Source of the DNA: Cryptomeria japonica
Taxonomy: Eukaryota; Streptophyta; Pinopsida; Cupressales; Cupressaceae
Assembly (NCBI RefSeq): GCF_030272615.1
Contig: NC_081415.1
Coordinates: 420,228,257 to 420,292,256 of the forward strand
Direction of reading: 5' to 3'
Length of the DNA stretch: 64,000 nucleotides
Shown piece by piece: positions 11,834 through 23,127 of the stretch (the stretch's first letter is position 1; every line of letters starts with the position of its first letter). Position numbers and translations under genes: made by a program. Below the pieces are notes generated by a model. It worked only from the letters and a program-made list of their open reading frames with translations, was not told where the DNA came from and searched no databases.

Positions 11834-12905
11834 CTATTCCGTGTATTCTGAAATGTGTCTTCCAAGTCAACATCTTCAGGACCATCCTTGTCTGGAGTCC
11901 ATGGTTTCAACTCTCTCTCTCCCTCAATCTGATGAACATGCGCTATAAAGGAATCTGTAACAATTTCATGCCTATTATCACGTGCACGACCAATTCCTGC
12001 TCCATCTCCATTAAGTGGAATATCCTGCCTCAGAAGAATAAATTTTAGCTTATTTTCTTGCATCTACAACCAGAGTTACATAATAAAATAAATGATGCCT
12101 TATTATGTGCCCATTAGACATTGCCCTGGATTCCTACTCTCATAAGATGAGAAGCATTCTATGAACCTTGGCAATGACTTGAACAAGATCATTTGCAAAG
12201 ATCACCAATTCCTTTGCAGGAGCCCTTTTTGTAGAATCTTTGAATGCGTCCTTTGTTGCTCCCTTAACATTTCCATCCTTTGTGCGCCGGGCCATCTTTA
12301 ATATAATTCCTGTCCAACCAGCACAGACCAAAAATGGAAGATTGACATAATAGAGAAATTGGGCAAACAAACAGAAAGACCAAAATCAACAAATATGTAA
12401 AAGCAAACAAACAAAAACAAAATTTACATTTCAGTTCAAATGAATTCCTAACATGCAAAACATATTCAGACTACTTGATTTCAAGAAAAATCCACAAGCA
12501 AGGGAATGGCATTAAAGACAAACCATAGTCCTTCCCAGTATTTGCTGTGTAAAATATCCCAGAGTAAATAGACCCATCTTTCACCTGGACTTCAACAGGC
12601 TGACCAATCAGAAGCATTGTAGAAAATATAAAGCGATCATGCTGAATCCTTTCAGATTCTCCAACCTTGCTTCCACTTACTGACCCTTCCCATTGTAGCC
12701 TAGCATTCTCCCCATGGCTAGCATTGTCACTGTTCAAATTGTTGAAAATGCTACGGCCTCCAACCGTGCTACCAGAAATGTTGGATCCAGACCTTGCAGG
12801 ATACACCATCTTATCCGAGCGACTGCCAATATCTTTGTCTGGTCGTCGACGACCAGAACCATTAGCAGTGGGAGGCCTATAGTGCATTGCCTGTTTTTGA
12901 CTCAT
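11834..12905 (-). CDS. CID4: ataxin-2-like RNA-binding protein (CID4-type), first three coding exons
   Basis: Exons on the minus strand: 12905-12524, 12309-12167 and 12024-11834. Introns 12523-12310 and 12166-12025 have GT/AG ends, and the frame is kept across both. The start MSQKQAMHYRPPTANG, followed by a GRRRPDK segment, fits the basic N-terminus of plant CID3/CID4. Residues ~90-145 form the Lsm-like ataxin-2 fold (IGQPVEVQVKDGSIYSGIFY, then GIILKMAR). Exon 3 begins DIPLNGDG and enters the LsmAD region (EGERELKPWTPDKDGPEDVD). The last exon stops in codon phase 2 at a GT donor (11833-11832), so more exons must follow. None were found, so the gene is either split by a long intron or truncated. 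Family members bind RNA and, through a C-terminal PAM2 motif, poly(A)-binding protein. An earlier acceptor at 12064 would add an atypical stretch, so I prefer 12024 because it restores AKDIPL. Confidence 0.85.
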
Positions 12906-13632
12906 ACTTACGGTCAGGGTCCAATACAACCAAGAGCTGTCTCTTCAACAAATGATGAAAAAAAATACAACTTTAGCTCCAATTTGCTTAAAACATTGAC
13001 AAGGTAATAAGTCAGAATACAGGTGATACTTTATTGAACAAGTATGTCATGAAAGGCAAACAGTAAGCATGGATTCAAAAGGAAAAATAAATCACAGAGA
13101 AATGTTGAAAAATTATTTCTCATTGAAAAAATATCTAAGTGAGCTCGCTTACCAATTGAACCTTTTGTTCTAATAACATAAAAACATGCAACTTAAATGA
13201 TTGTTTCTTTCATCTATAATAAGCAGATTATACACTTATTTTTAATGTGTGACTCAAACTTGACTCCCATATGGAAAAGAATATGATTTATATGTTCCAT
13301 GAATATTTTCAAACAAATTGCACAAAACACATAACTTCTTGAAACAAATTACATGCAAACAGATTCACAGCATCAGAAAGTACCTACATGTAAATTCTAC
13401 AAGTAATTAAACATTTGAGCAATGTGCAATTTTCCTGAAACAAATTTCAAAACCAATTATTGGCTGCTAGAATTTTGTTTTATTCAAAGCATGCAAACAG
13501 CATATGTTTTTTATACAGTCCTGCAAATGATCAGATACTTATATTGCATTCCAGCATAAAGTAAGCAAAAGAGAGAAAATTTCCATATTGACTGTAGGTA
13601 CACTTGAGCACAAAATAGGCAAAGTAGCCATG
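12906..13632 (-). other. 5' leader and start of upstream intron of the CID4-like gene
   Basis: Upstream of the ATG (12905-12903) the minus strand has a T-rich stretch near 12950-12970. Candidate AG acceptors follow at 12944-12937, which suggests a short 5' UTR part of exon 1 preceded by an intron. The rest is AT-rich without coding features up to the family A insertion at 13638. Confidence 0.4.
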
Positions 13633-13937
13633 CATGGTGTTGTCCTCATTTTTGTTTTCAAAAATGATGGATAATTACATTAAAAAAATTGTCAAAAAAT
13701 GAAAATTTTATTCTATGGCACGCTTCCCAATGCAGAATTTCGCCTTACCCTTGGACTGGACTAATCCTCAGTCCATCCTCAAACCACGTTTCAAATTTCA
13801 TCACATTCTGAGTTCGTTTGCTATGTTTTTCCTTCAATTTCAGGTTTTTTCTCCCTGACTGCAGGTGGGAAATTTTCCTTAAGTTGCAAGTTTTATGTTT
13901 TCCTTTGTTTTAATGTCGTAGAGAAATTTTAAGTTAA

Positions 13938-15250
13938 TTACAAGTGCACTTTATGAAAAATTTTACTTGTAACTTACTTTTTATTTCCCCCTTGTTGCTT
14001 TTTGGCTTTTAAGTCATTGTAGGAACTTTTTAGACAAATTACAAGTGAACTTTAAATTATAAAGTTTAAATAAAACTTGTAATTCATTTAAAAAGTTCCA
14101 CTTAAGTGATTTTAAGTTATGGTAGGGGTTTTTCTCTTCCATTAGAAAGTTTTATAAAGTCACTTTAAGTTGTAATAGGGATCTTATTTCCCTATTACAA
14201 GTTTTATTTTTAAGTTATTTTTGTGACTTGTAAAAGGAATTTTATTTTCCCTTTACTAGTCTTTTGTTGAGTTGTTTAAAACTTGTAAAGGGAGTTTTAT
14301 TTCCCTTTTACATGCATTTTAAACTTCTTGTTTGCTCTCACAAACCCGATTTTGCCTTATGCATGAAAAAGTGAACAATTTTAACTTGCAAATAGGTGAA
14401 AGAAACCCGATTTCTTTTGTTCTATGCATTTTAAATTTGTCATTTCTCCTCAAGAACCTGACTAGAAATATTGGAGGATTTTGTTGAAGATTTCCACCGA
14501 TTTTTGTGGAGAGATTCAAGGAAGGAGAAGGCGTTTTGGATTCCTTGCTATTTTCATGCATTTTCCAACTCCTTTCATGCCATTTGGAGGACGTTATTGC
14601 TGGTTTTGTGGCCTTCAAACAGCAAACACGTGTTTGTAGAATACCACGATTTTTTTAATGCAAATGCAACGAATCTTCCTTCTTCCAAATCGTTTTTGCT
14701 TGTCTTGCCTAGGCGTGGAGGTTGGATGTCTTTCTTGACCGATTCTTCATGCTTTTGATGAGCGTTGTGATACATATGGCGTTTTGGCAAAAACATGGCT
14801 AGAGTTTGGAGTGTGGTTTGATGTCTATTTAAGAGTTTCAATCTTCTCTTTCAAGGATTGTTTCTTGCTTCTTGGAGGACGTTTTGATTGATCAAGGTAT
14901 GTTCTTTTCCTTTCTTCTTTGTTTTCATTTTTTAGTTTGTTTTAGTTTCCTTGGTCAATTTGTATATATGTTAGTTTTGTTAGTTCTTGCCTAAAATCGG
15001 TTTTGTGAAAGATTTTCCCCTTTGTTCCAAGTTTGCAAAGCAATTTGTGAATTGCATTGTCTTTCCCCATTTTCCCTCTTTACTTGCATTCGGGATTTAA
15101 AAACCCGATTGCAAGTGAGATGAAATTAGTTGATCTACCCCTTTGGTTGAAAAATATTAACCATCTTTTGTTGAAATTTCAAGTTTCAAAGTTGGAAAAA
15201 TGCTTTAACTTTCAAAATCGGGTTTTTAAAACTTGATTACAAGTTGAAAG
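13938..15250 (+). repeat. 5' hairpin array of family A copy 1
   Basis: Successive inverted repeats share the theme ACTTGTAA-x-GGG, loop, CCC-x-TTACAAGT. Arms: TTACAAGT/ACTTGTAA (13938-13973); AATTACAAGT/ACTTGTAATT (14038-14084); TTGTAATAGGGA/TCCCTATTACAA (14170-14200, perfect 12 bp); GACTTGTAAAAGG against CCCTTTACTAGTC (14225-14261); TGTAAAGGGA/TCCCTTTTACA (14284-14312); CTTGCATTCGGG/CCCGATTGCAAG (15083-15115, one mismatch); and a looser one near 15203-15250. Arm sequences change between units while pairing is mostly kept. Confidence 0.75.
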
Positions 15251-16013
15251 CTCTTCCCATTTTCATAAAGATGATCTTCCCAAAATCTTTTCATTTTCAC
15301 TCATATTCATTGCCATCATTCGTACATACCATTCCCACTATTTCATCCACTCATTTCACACCTTCATTCATTTTTCCCATTTAAAGTCTTCACTTGCAGT
15401 CAGCCATCCAGAACCCGAAATTGGTCCAAAATGCACTCAAAAAACACTTGAAAATGAGTTTTAAAGGTCCAATTACAAGTGCAAACTTGTAGTTACCCAT
15501 TACACATTTGAAGTTGCATGTTTGTTCTCCACAATTGCAAGTTAATGCTCTTGTTTTTCCCACATGTAATGCAACTTCCAAAACCCGAAATTCACTTTTG
15601 AGCCCATTTTTGCATCAGTTTATCCCTTCCCTTGTCAGTTCGGTTTGCACACACGATCTATCAAATCAATGGATTAAGGCATGGGCCTTATTTTGCAAGC
15701 AGATTTCAAGATTGGAGGATGATACAAAGAAGAGATACAACAACAATTCATGGTTGAGAGCATAGAATGCTTTCAAAACAGAGATGATCATGACATGAAA
15801 AGAGGAAGGCATCCCTTTCCCTCCTGAAAAGCCAGTACTAACCCAAGCAAGAAGATAAGGTTGAAGTTCGTTGGCCAAGGACACAAAGATCATTAAGGAT
15901 GCAAATTCCCGTTCCAATTCAAAATGTCTTCACCAATCCAGAATACTTCAAGTTCTAGCATCCTGAAGCAGCATGAAGATCATCACAAACAAAGGATGAT
16001 GCAGTTGGAATCG

Positions 16014-17088
16014 TGTCTTTGGACACTTAGATTAATTATGCATTTGTAATTTTGTTTTGACAAGTTACATGTAATGTCAAAAATTGTAATTGCGAGTGTC
16101 ACTTTACTTGCACTTTTGTAGTTACATGTAAAGCAACTACAACTTGAGTTCAATTAGGATTGTAGTTGGAATAAGTCATGGTGGTTGAGAGAATTTCTCA
16201 AGTTAGTTAGGATCATCCCACCTTTTTCTCAAGGCTCCTCTACTATAAATACTTGAGGGGGTCTATTGTAATAAATATCTTTTGGCAATGCAACAAAATT
16301 TTGCCAGTTTGTATGTGCACTCTAAGACTTTGAGCTTAACTGTAAATCAAATTGCTTTCAATAAAAGAGGCAAGTTGTGTTGAGACTTTGTGCCAATTCA
16401 AGTTGTTATGTGACAACATTTTCTGGAGTTGATTGTGATTTTTGTTCTATTGTGAAAGAGGGATTCAAATTCAATCTTGTAGACTTTGAGCTGCTAATTG
16501 TACTTAGAGTTATATGTTTGGTTTTCGAATTTGGTCTTGCAAACTTTGAGTTGCTTATCATATTTGAAGCTAGTGTGGAAAGCTCAAGAGGGAAGATAGC
16601 TTGTAGACTTTGTGCTACTTCTATTTTTAAGACTTGTGCATAAGAGGTGAAGTGCAACATGTACTTAGACTTTGAGCTCCTACATACTGTGTTTGGTTAC
16701 TAGAAAATCATCTACAAAGGTTGATAGGACAATAGAAGTGTTGAAGACTTTGTGCTTTTGTTTCTGTTTTCTCGTCCCAGAGAAGTGATGGAGGTCTTTG
16801 TGCCTTTATGGAAACTTTGCTTCCCTTTATGTTCCAAAAATCCTACAAAAAAGTCTCATTTTTATATTTGTTGTTATTTATTTCCAATTGCTATTACTTT
16901 TCTATGAAGAGAAAAGAGTATAGTTTTTCTTGAAAGAAGAGAAAAGACTGTTGTCCCATCCATATTAGATTAGTTTAGTTTGTAGATAGGGGGAGCCTTC
17001 CCTAAATTAGGAGAATATCATACTCACACACTGTGGCTGAAACCACAATTTTGCACATCCCCCAGGTGTACAAAATTTTCAACCAGCA
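16014..17088 (+). promoter_or_regulatory. promoter-like 3' terminal region of family A copy 1
   Basis: This region aligns with 51204-52761. Both begin TGTCT then a CACTTAG block, have a TATA-like site (16243-16250 here; 51379-51390 there) and then a run of (G/A)ACTTTG(T/A)GC motifs. They share GCCTTTATGGAAACTTTGCT and GGGGGAGCCTTCCCT blocks and end in a hairpin. The order resembles U3-TATA-R-U5 of an LTR. The motif copies here lie near 16327, 16383, 16483, 16538, 16604, 16668, 16745, 16793 and 16813. Confidence 0.6.
17034..17085 (+). repeat. terminal hairpin of family A copy 1
   Basis: TGGCTGAAA (17034-17042) pairs with TTTTCAACCA (17076-17085), and inside it AATTTTG pairs with CAAAATT. The element ends three bases later at its TSD. 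Copy 2 has the same structure with a different loop. Confidence 0.7.
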
Positions 17089-17093
17089 CATGG

Positions 17094-20000
17094 GATCACT
17101 CCTTGAAATATCATAATATTCATCCTATCCTTGTGTTTTGAAAACAAAAGAGAGTTACAATTATGAATCTCTAGATTTGTTGAGTCTGTACCACTCAGTA
17201 GTTATTGGATATACCCAAGTCAGGTTATTTTTCTGTCACACTTGCCAATATGGATATCAAGATTAGTTAAATTCATAAAACTACATTAAAAAGCAAAAGC
17301 AATTTTCACAAATAATCACCACTTACCATATCTTGACACTGGAAGTCTTCGTTTCGTTAACAAGGCAAAAGCAGATCCTTGCTGCTTTATGTCACAAAAC
17401 TTTTGAGTCTATGACAAGGCATTTATTGTTCTAGAAATTTAAAGATTTCCAAGGAGGCATTAGCATTGTCATTATTGCAATGAAGAGAGTTATTGGACAA
17501 GTCAAAACATTAGATCACACAAATGATAATAATCCTGCCAATGGAGTCAAGGCAGAATTCCTAGCCTCACCCAATTTTTTTGATTTTATATTATTGTGCA
17601 AATAAAGTCTTGCAAAGTCAGTGATGATTGCATTCATTTAATGTTGTTTTGGCTATCATATTCTTTTGTACATTGTTAGTAAACAGATTTGTCTTTATAA
17701 GATTTAATTGAATCTTAACTCCATTTGCCCACCAAAATAAAGACAAATCCCACCAACAGTTGGAGAGATCACCATTGCATTGGTGATCTTCCTCTACATT
17801 TGAGAGGGGCAGCTCCCTCGTAAGATATAATTTGATTTTCTGGGGTATGCTTTTAACCAGAAAGCAAAAAAGGCAAACTACCATTTTTGCATAGCCATGG
17901 CACAAATGCGCATGGAATTTTAGTGTAAAGAGAACAAAGAAGACAACACACAAATCATCTCCTTAGAATTCACAAGTGATAACGAGGAGAATAAACAGTA
18001 ATTTCCCTTAAAGTAATATGAACAAATCAAGACTCACAGATCTAGTAATAAACATATTCATAATCTGATCATAACAGAGAAAAACATCAAAGACTAATTG
18101 CAAAGACACATGGGAAAATGACAATCTAAAGGAAATGGAAATGGAAACAAAGAATCAAAGACATCTCCTTTATTTCTTTGATGAAAACCAAGCTCACAGA
18201 CTCAACCTCCCTGTACAAAAGATTATGTTTCAATAGAAATCACACTGCTGCTCCCCTTTCCTGAAACATAAGATGCCCTCCTTCTGATCGAGTCTCACTC
18301 ATATGTCAGAAAAATATTCTCTTTAATCTGACTTGGCAGTGAGTTCGAAATTAGATGTTGGGCTTTCTTATGGTTTTGATGACCATTTCGGACTACGGTG
18401 GCATTTTTGATACTATTTGTAAGTACTTTAACTTTGTTCACCTTTCCTTCGTATGGAGTGTAAGCTTAATAGAGGTTGCGACAACTACTGTGGAGCTCAA
18501 CAAAGAAAGTTTTACATGAATGCTCTAATGACATTTAACCCTTGCGTTTATTCATATTTGAAACATAGTGTCGGGTTTCGCTTCATGTTGGCTGGTTGAA
18601 TACACTATGTCTCTGCAGACATCACAGAGCAGCTGAAACCTTTCTTTAATCACTTGTTTGTTCTAAGTGGAGGACATACTTCCATGCACATTTTCACCAG
18701 AAGAAGATGAGACTTTGTACAGGTTTCAAAAAATAATTGAATATCACATGTAATAGTTTACTATAGAAGTATACATATTCTCCTTGACTTTTAAATTGAT
18801 TTCTCACTGAGTCTCCAAGGGGCCGGTACAATCTCCCTGTCAACTTTCTTCAGCATAAGCAAATTCCATTATCCCTTCAATAGATCTAAAAAAATTGGTG
18901 AAGCATGAAATGATATAAGGAGGTAAAAAGTTCGAAATTTTCTAGGATCAAATCTGTGAGCAACATGCATGACATCATTTTAATGCCACTAGTAGTTGTG
19001 TGACTCTGACAAGAACTTGATGTTCTGAGCACATTTATTGGACATTAACAGATTAAAAGTCAAGCTAAGTGAAACTAAAATAATTATTTTAACATCTCGA
19101 GAAGATGAGCCCTATAGTTAATCACATCAACAAAGTAAACATTATCAAAAAAATGACCTCTTAGACTTACTTTGGAACTCTTAACCTCTTATACTCACTC
19201 TAGAGCTCTCTTAATTGGATCCTCCTTCAACATGTTTTCAGCTTCAAAGATGAGTTTAAAGCTAAGGGTCTACTCTTCATATGTTACACACACATCACAA
19301 CAAGTTTTCAATCCTTCCATGCTCCAGTTACTCCAGCTTTACTTTAATAGTGTCAGGTTTGAGGATTCCAGCAATATCATTCAAAATTGAGCACAAATTG
19401 AAAGAATGTAACCTCAACCCACACAAATAAAATAGTTTCATAACATGTTATTCTAGTTCTTCATACATTTCATATCACCTCTTCCATATTTCATGTGGTC
19501 AACTGTTATTGTTGTCCTATTTGGCAGCTGTCCTCTTCTATTTATCGTAGCCACATTTTATGGGACCATTGTTCTTTAGAAGCTTTAGTTCATAACAACC
19601 ATGCCCATTTGACCAAAAACATGTATAATATTCAAATGAAGCTAGCTAGTTAAAAGGCAAGTTACAACTGCTACACTCTAACTACCACTTTACTTTGCAG
19701 TCTGATTTTCATTTTAGACAATTTAGAGGAAATCTTACACATAGATTCATTATTTATCCCCCATATCTGAGAGAAACACATGCAAGGATATTCCAGAGAA
19801 GATATCAAAAGCATATTTGAATATTAGCTTAAGCTACATTGATACAGATAAGCCTTTTATCAGAAAACCTCCCTAATTACTTCACTTCATATCTACAGGT
19901 AGAGAGGGGACTAAACAACTCAACATACAACAGTTTTTATCCTGTTGACAAAGACTTCCTCTAGACCAATTACAACTTTGCTCTCATCACTCCAAGTTGA

Positions 20001-20742
20001 GACTCTTTGTATCCTTTCTGCATACCAACAGTGTTGAAAACTCTGCAACATGGAACAAGAAACAAAGCATCATTCAATCTTTAAGAGTCAGATCTATTGA
20101 GATATTTGAGTTGAATATAACTGTCCCTTCAGAGGTAGAAAGGAATCTTTATCGCTCTAATAGCTTATAAAGATCAAACTGCATAACAATCTCCTTTTAA
20201 GAGTAATCTCATTGCACGAGGAGATTTTCACAAATCTACACACAAAGTGACAAATCCCAACCATTGACCATCTGATTGCTTCTTTCTTTCAACATTTTAA
20301 AAGGGTAATCATCAACATGATAAAGCTGCTCAGCAAATTTTGTACACAAAAATCCAGTAATTGTCTCATCAATTTATTTTTTCAAGCCTTCAAGAGCATC
20401 AATTCATAAGAGATCTGATCACCAGCACTTGCATATTAATTCAGTTTCCAAAAGCCCACACAGAGACTTCAGTTCATGACACTTCCAACCTCAGATGTTA
20501 ATAACTCGCAGCAATGTCTACAAGAAACACTAACATAAAGTCATCTTCTTCCACCTCTAAGGTTCTCATCCTCATTAGTATTCTTTGAACAGCACAACAA
20601 AATAATGTTCCTCCAGGTATTAATATCTGATGTACATTTATGTTATCAGTTATTCTTATACCTTTGATTAAAAAAATACCCTAGTTAATGCCATTTTACA
20701 CATTGCTAAAGTATACTTTAAATCTGTATTATCAAGGGGAAC
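17094..20742. other. long non-coding stretch, no supported feature
   Basis: AT-rich DNA between family A copy 1 and the LTR fragment at 20743. Short open frames (17618-17953 minus, 19172-19390 plus) have no family resemblance. If the CID4-like gene uses a promoter near 30 kb, this is intron. I see no LTR ends, RNA genes or exons that I can defend here. Confidence 0.45.
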
Positions 20743-21190
20743 TGTAATGTCCCCTATTGGGATCTTCCTATATTTTGCCCTAGAATCACAAATTCGGTAG
20801 ATAAGGAATGAAGTATATTTAGAAATGCACAATTGCCCACTTTAATCTTGATCAAGTTAGTTATCATTTCTAATATCCAATGAGAGATTGAAAGACATAA
20901 TCAATAATATTATAAGAAGAATCCTAATCCTTGCATCACCATTGCCAATTACATAATGTGCATGTGGGATTCAATTAAGACTTTCCCTAACAACCAATCC
21001 ACACTATGGAGTCCCTCAGAAAATCATATAAGGTGCCTTGAGCCTATCCCTTCCCATCAAGCCCAAGAGCACAGAATGAACACCCAGTCATTCGGCCTCC
21101 GGGCCCCACCCAGGGTTGGCGTACTTGATGGCACTCAGTACTGCTGCCTCCTTTCATGATATTTCATTCTCCCCTCCATAATGGGATGGT
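20743..21190 (+). mobile_element. truncated LTR, TGTAATGTCCC-type start
   Basis: It begins TGTAATGTCCCC, the same terminal motif as the solo LTR at 9192, but diverges at once inside, so it is another subfamily. No matching GGGACATTACA end was found downstream. The 3' limit is a guess, set before AT-rich DNA leading to the Copia element. Confidence 0.45.
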
Positions 21191-21413
21191 TGGTTGGATA
21201 AATTATTAAAGAAATCCTTATTATAATTTATTATGCATGTATACAATAATAGCAAGATTGAAAATCCAAAGACAAAAAATAATGTGATTTTTGAGTGGTT
21301 CACGTTAGAAAAGCACCCACATTTGACAAATCAAAATGGACAAAAAATAATATATAGATATATATATATAAGAAGCAATATGTTGATTACTTATCATTCC
21401 TAAATATTATTAA

Positions 21414-22175
21414 TGTTGATGATAGAATAGCTATGGTCAGAATCTATTAGGACCGACAGAGACAACGTAATTGTCTAATTGGCCTATCGGCCTTAGACAA
21501 TTACGTATGCCAGCTATTAAAGAAAACCGATATTAAATGCCTAATATATTAAACAATATTAAAATCGATATTATTTAAATATAATCAATATGAATAACAT
21601 TAGCAAATGATTGCTGTCGATATGTATAATCGACTATCGATATCTATATTACATTATCGATCTTTATTATCACCGTATTGTCTAATTATCGGTGAAGTGT
21701 GTTATTGCACATAACTGATTATGTTTAAAATTGGTTTAGTTATAAATACCGATTACATTAATGTATCGGTTTGCCTCCAAAGGTATCATGTCCCTACGTG
21801 CAGAGTCACGACCTCGGGTATCATATATCATACAATGCAATTCCTTTGGGAGGAATATATTTAGGATACGATAAGGCAGAGATATAATAATCAGACAGCG
21901 ATATATACATGATACGATAAGGCGGAGATATAATCAGCAGCTAGCAATAAATACACTGTTCGTATAGAGAACTATAAGCAATAAAAGGTGGATACATATA
22001 CAGCAGTCTTTGACATATACACATTCAGTTTGTGATATTCACTTGCAGTGAATTCGATATACATTCTGCAGATTGGATCTCCATCATATATAGTTTGAAT
22101 TGACATCAAACGGAGATTAAAGTTCAAATAAAATTTAAAATTACCTACCTATTATAATCTGATCAAAACTTAACA
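21414..22175 (+). repeat. 5' LTR of the Copia element
   Basis: 762 bp with TG...CA ends. A long inverted repeat at about 21464-21507 (ACGTAATTGTCTAA arm, GGCC-TATC-GGCC centre, TTAGACAATTACGT arm) is near-perfect here but damaged in the 3' LTR. AGCAATAA occurs twice, flanking 34 bp that are absent from the other LTR. Confidence 0.92.
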
Positions 22176-22188
22176 TGGTATCAGAGCC
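22176..22188 (+). promoter_or_regulatory. primer-binding site for initiator tRNA-Met
   Basis: TGGTATCAGAGCC directly follows the LTR end. This is the standard plant Copia minus-strand primer site, complementary to the 3' end of tRNA-iMet. Confidence 0.95.
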
Positions 22189-22277
22189 AACACAAGAAAA
22201 AGATCAGATCAGATTTATATAGGCGAGACTATTCTCTATATATCCTTGAATTCTTCTACTCCCTTCTATACATCAAA

Positions 22278-23127
22278 ATGGTGAATGGTGTTAGATTTCA
22301 GGATTGACTTAAAGGAGCATTAAACTTCGTATCTTGGAAGTTTAGAGTTATGCTTTCCTTGGGGTAAAATGAATTAGACGAATTCATGAAAGATGTCGTG
22401 CCGGAACCAAAAGAAGAGGATGAGAAGCTTCAATGAAAGAGAAAGAACAACAAAGCAATGAAAATGTTGGTTGACTCTGTGAAAGATCATATTGTACCAA
22501 TTATCTCAAAATTGGAAACGGCCTATGACATGTTCAAATCATTAGAAAGTATGTATGAGATAAATAACACTAGTAGACCTCTTGCATTAAAGCAACAGCT
22601 CCATCATGTAAAAATGATCAAGGGCGAATCTATCACCTCATACTTCATGAGGATAACAGAACAAAGAGACCAGCTCTCCACCATTGGTCACACAATTGAA
22701 AGTAAAGAGTCCCATGTTGGCCCTCAATGGTCTCCGTTCTTCTTGGGAATCATTCATTCAAGGGTTAAGTGCATGATCTAAACTTCCTAAGTTTGATCAA
22801 TTGAAGACAGACTGCATTCAAGAAGAGTCAAGATTGGCTACAAGAGGTATTGGTCAAAGCTCCACAAATGAAGATATTCATGTTCTTGCCGCACACTCCT
22901 CAAAGAAGAAGGGTAAGAAAGGACACTCCAAAAGAAAGAAAGATGAGGAATCAAATGGTGCTCCTACGCACAAAAGAAGGAAGGACATTTCAGAAATCCA
23001 ATGCTTTAGATGTGACAAATATGGTCACTACGCAATGAAATGTCCAACCAGGACTATGCCTCAAGCCTCCATTGCAGATGTTGGGGAGACTATTCCACAA
23101 AAGGATTCAGATGGATTCATATTCTGA
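22278..23127 (+). pseudogene. Copia gag (UBN2-type) with CCHC zinc knuckle, broken
   Basis: Reading starts at ATG 22278 (MVNGVRFQD) and is interrupted by at least three in-frame stops before 22458. From 22458 the frame gives AYDMFKSLESMYEINNTSRP and LKQQLHHVKMIKGES, typical of the capsid-like Copia gag domain. It shifts frame near 22700-22790 and resumes at 22801. A Lys-rich stretch leads to CFRCDKYGHYAMKC (23002-23043), a perfect CX2CX4HX4C knuckle that binds the RNA genome in this family. The protein ends at 23127. Protease, integrase and most of reverse transcriptase do not follow. Confidence 0.85.

Larger units (their letters stand above)
13638..17088 (+). mobile_element. family A element, copy 1 (3,451 bp), giant solo-LTR-like
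   Basis: The element begins TGTTGTCCTCATTTTTG and ends TTTTCAACCAGCA, flanked by a perfect 5-bp TSD CATGG (13633-13637; 17089-17093). TG...CA ends plus a 5-bp TSD are the mark of retroviral-type integrase. I find no direct repeat between its two ends, so it lacks paired LTRs. Its start matches copy 2 at 46351, including a small T5...A5 hairpin. Its last ~1,075 bp (16014-17088) match the last part of copy 2. It has a 5' hairpin array, TATA-like sites at 14823 (CTATTTAAG) and 16243 (CTATAAAT), and a terminal hairpin. There is no ORF comparable to that of copy 2, so it is an internally shortened relative. It sits upstream of the CID4-like exons. Confidence 0.8.

Noticed and set aside
12264-12458. 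Minus-strand 64-codon frame as a separate gene
   Set aside because: It spans the intron between exons 1 and 2 of the CID4-like gene.
12667-13007. Plus-strand frames opposite CID4 exon 1
   Set aside because: Antisense shadows of a real coding exon.
14471-14758. 95-codon frame in family A copy 1
   Set aside because: No counterpart in copy 2 and no domain; T/G-rich element sequence.
13638-15900. A 5' LTR matching the 3' end of family A copy 1
   Set aside because: Motifs of the 3' region (GCCTTTATGGAAACTTTGCT, terminal hairpin) were searched for by eye in the 5' part and not found.
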